In this document: in pieces, positions 63,500 to 64,000 of the stretch | Position numbering within the stretch: the first letter of the stretch is position 1 | Layout of the letters: each line of letters begins with the position of its first letter | DNA from: Taenia hydatigena | Taxonomy: Eukaryota > Platyhelminthes > Cestoda > Cyclophyllidea > Taeniidae | Assembly: GCA_036345935.2 (NCBI GenBank) | Contig: JADWOT020000007.1 | Coordinates: 9,722,100 to 9,786,099 of the forward strand | DNA length: 64,000 bases | Direction of reading: 5' to 3' | Position numbers and translations under genes: made by a program | Notes under the pieces: generated by a model | What the model was told of the DNA's origin: nothing | Database searches by the model: none | Seen by the model: only the letters and a program-made list of their open reading frames with translations

Positions 63500-63700
63500 T
63501 CCTCCTTTATTGGAGCCGCATGATGCCTCTTTGAGGAAGGCGTGCAATCCGTATCGGCCAAGGAAAGGGTGGTCAGAACGGAGCCCTCGATGGGGTTGGA
63601 TGCATGGGCCATGAGTTAAGATATAACTGCTACCGATGCGATCAGTGAGACAACTTTGGTAAGCCGACTTCTTACTGACGACATACAGTGAACGAGATAT
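63500..63700 (+). repeat. Third, short copy of right-arm segment ~39010-39150
   Basis: Shares the blocks GTGGTCAGAACGGAGCCCTC (near 63569; right arm GTGGTCAAAGTAGAGCTCTC near 39066) and GATCAGTGAGA near 63640, with similar spacing. With 38881-39870 and 52554-53260 this makes at least three diverged members of one family in the window, besides the mirror copy in the left arm. Confidence 0.6.
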
Positions 63701-64000
63701 ATCCACGTATCCACCTCATTTCAGGTGCTTTAAGAAAATACTACAACTGTATCCATGCTATACTTTATGGACACATTCGACCCTGCCTAAATTTAACGGT
63801 AGAACAACTTAAGTGATCAAACTGACGAAATGTAAGTGTGGGTAGGATAGTTATCGTTTCTCTCATTAAGCATATATATTGAAGGCACACATAACCACTC
63901 GCAAAATGGGATTTGTTTTTACCTGGACAAATTGCGGAACTAAAGGAGCGTTTAACTTGAAATCCTGCTTCTTTTAATTGCCGCCGAACCTTATCTGTTG

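Noticed and set aside
1..64000. tRNA, rRNA, CRISPR arrays, LTR pairs, terminal inverted repeats of DNA transposons and target-site duplications.
   Set aside because: None were seen. Isolated T-loop-like strings (for example near 9465 and 51419) lack the other arms of a cloverleaf, and no regularly spaced repeats exist.

Overview
The window looks like nuclear DNA of a multicellular eukaryote, probably an animal, but I could not place the organism. There are no operons, no dense long reading frames, no rRNA or tRNA that I recognise, and no viral or bacterial hallmark genes. Splice-like signals (GTAAGT, GTATGC, pyrimidine tract plus AG) and TATA/CCAAT sites occur. By eye the G+C content is a little over 40%. 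The longest ATG-type frame in 64 kb is 166 codons, about what chance gives at this composition. No gene is called with confidence.

The main structure is a very large, almost perfect inverted repeat. The left arm (1-17928) reappears as its reverse complement at 27606-45534. The spacer between them (17929-27605) is 9.68 kb. I found two differences: a substitution (1752 against 43783) and a one-base length change in a C run (6170-6172 against 39362-39365). The left arm starts at base 1, so it probably continues beyond the window. At the inner edge identity stops abruptly at 17928/27606, but recognisable, much more diverged homology goes on for about another 100 bp. The edge of near-identity therefore lies inside an older homologous block, as expected if arm-to-arm gene conversion keeps the arms alike.

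The region right of the palindrome (45535-64000) holds scrambled, strongly diverged copies of arm segments: 48661-49110 (like 27313-27760), 51735-52335 (like 3845-4400), 52554-53260 (like 38881-39870), 61060-62690 (like the reverse complement of 44120-45820) and 63500-63700 (like 39010-39150). The sequence family is therefore old and multi-copy, and the palindrome is its recently homogenised part.

Two kinds of possible coding content stand out, both at low confidence. First, each arm carries close to the spacer two CCAATGG boxes, a TATATAAG box, a possible short non-coding exon with a GTAAGT donor, and a 76-codon acidic frame with a strong initiation context. The two copies would be transcribed divergently, away from the spacer. 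Second, a tandemly repeated module at 3.5-4.1 kb (mirrored at 41.4-42.0 kb, with a further copy at 51.8-52.0 kb) encodes, in one frame, a peptide containing GDFNAHL. That motif resembles the catalytic motif of non-LTR retrotransposon endonucleases, so this may be a decayed mobile element. The rest of the window shows no feature I can support.
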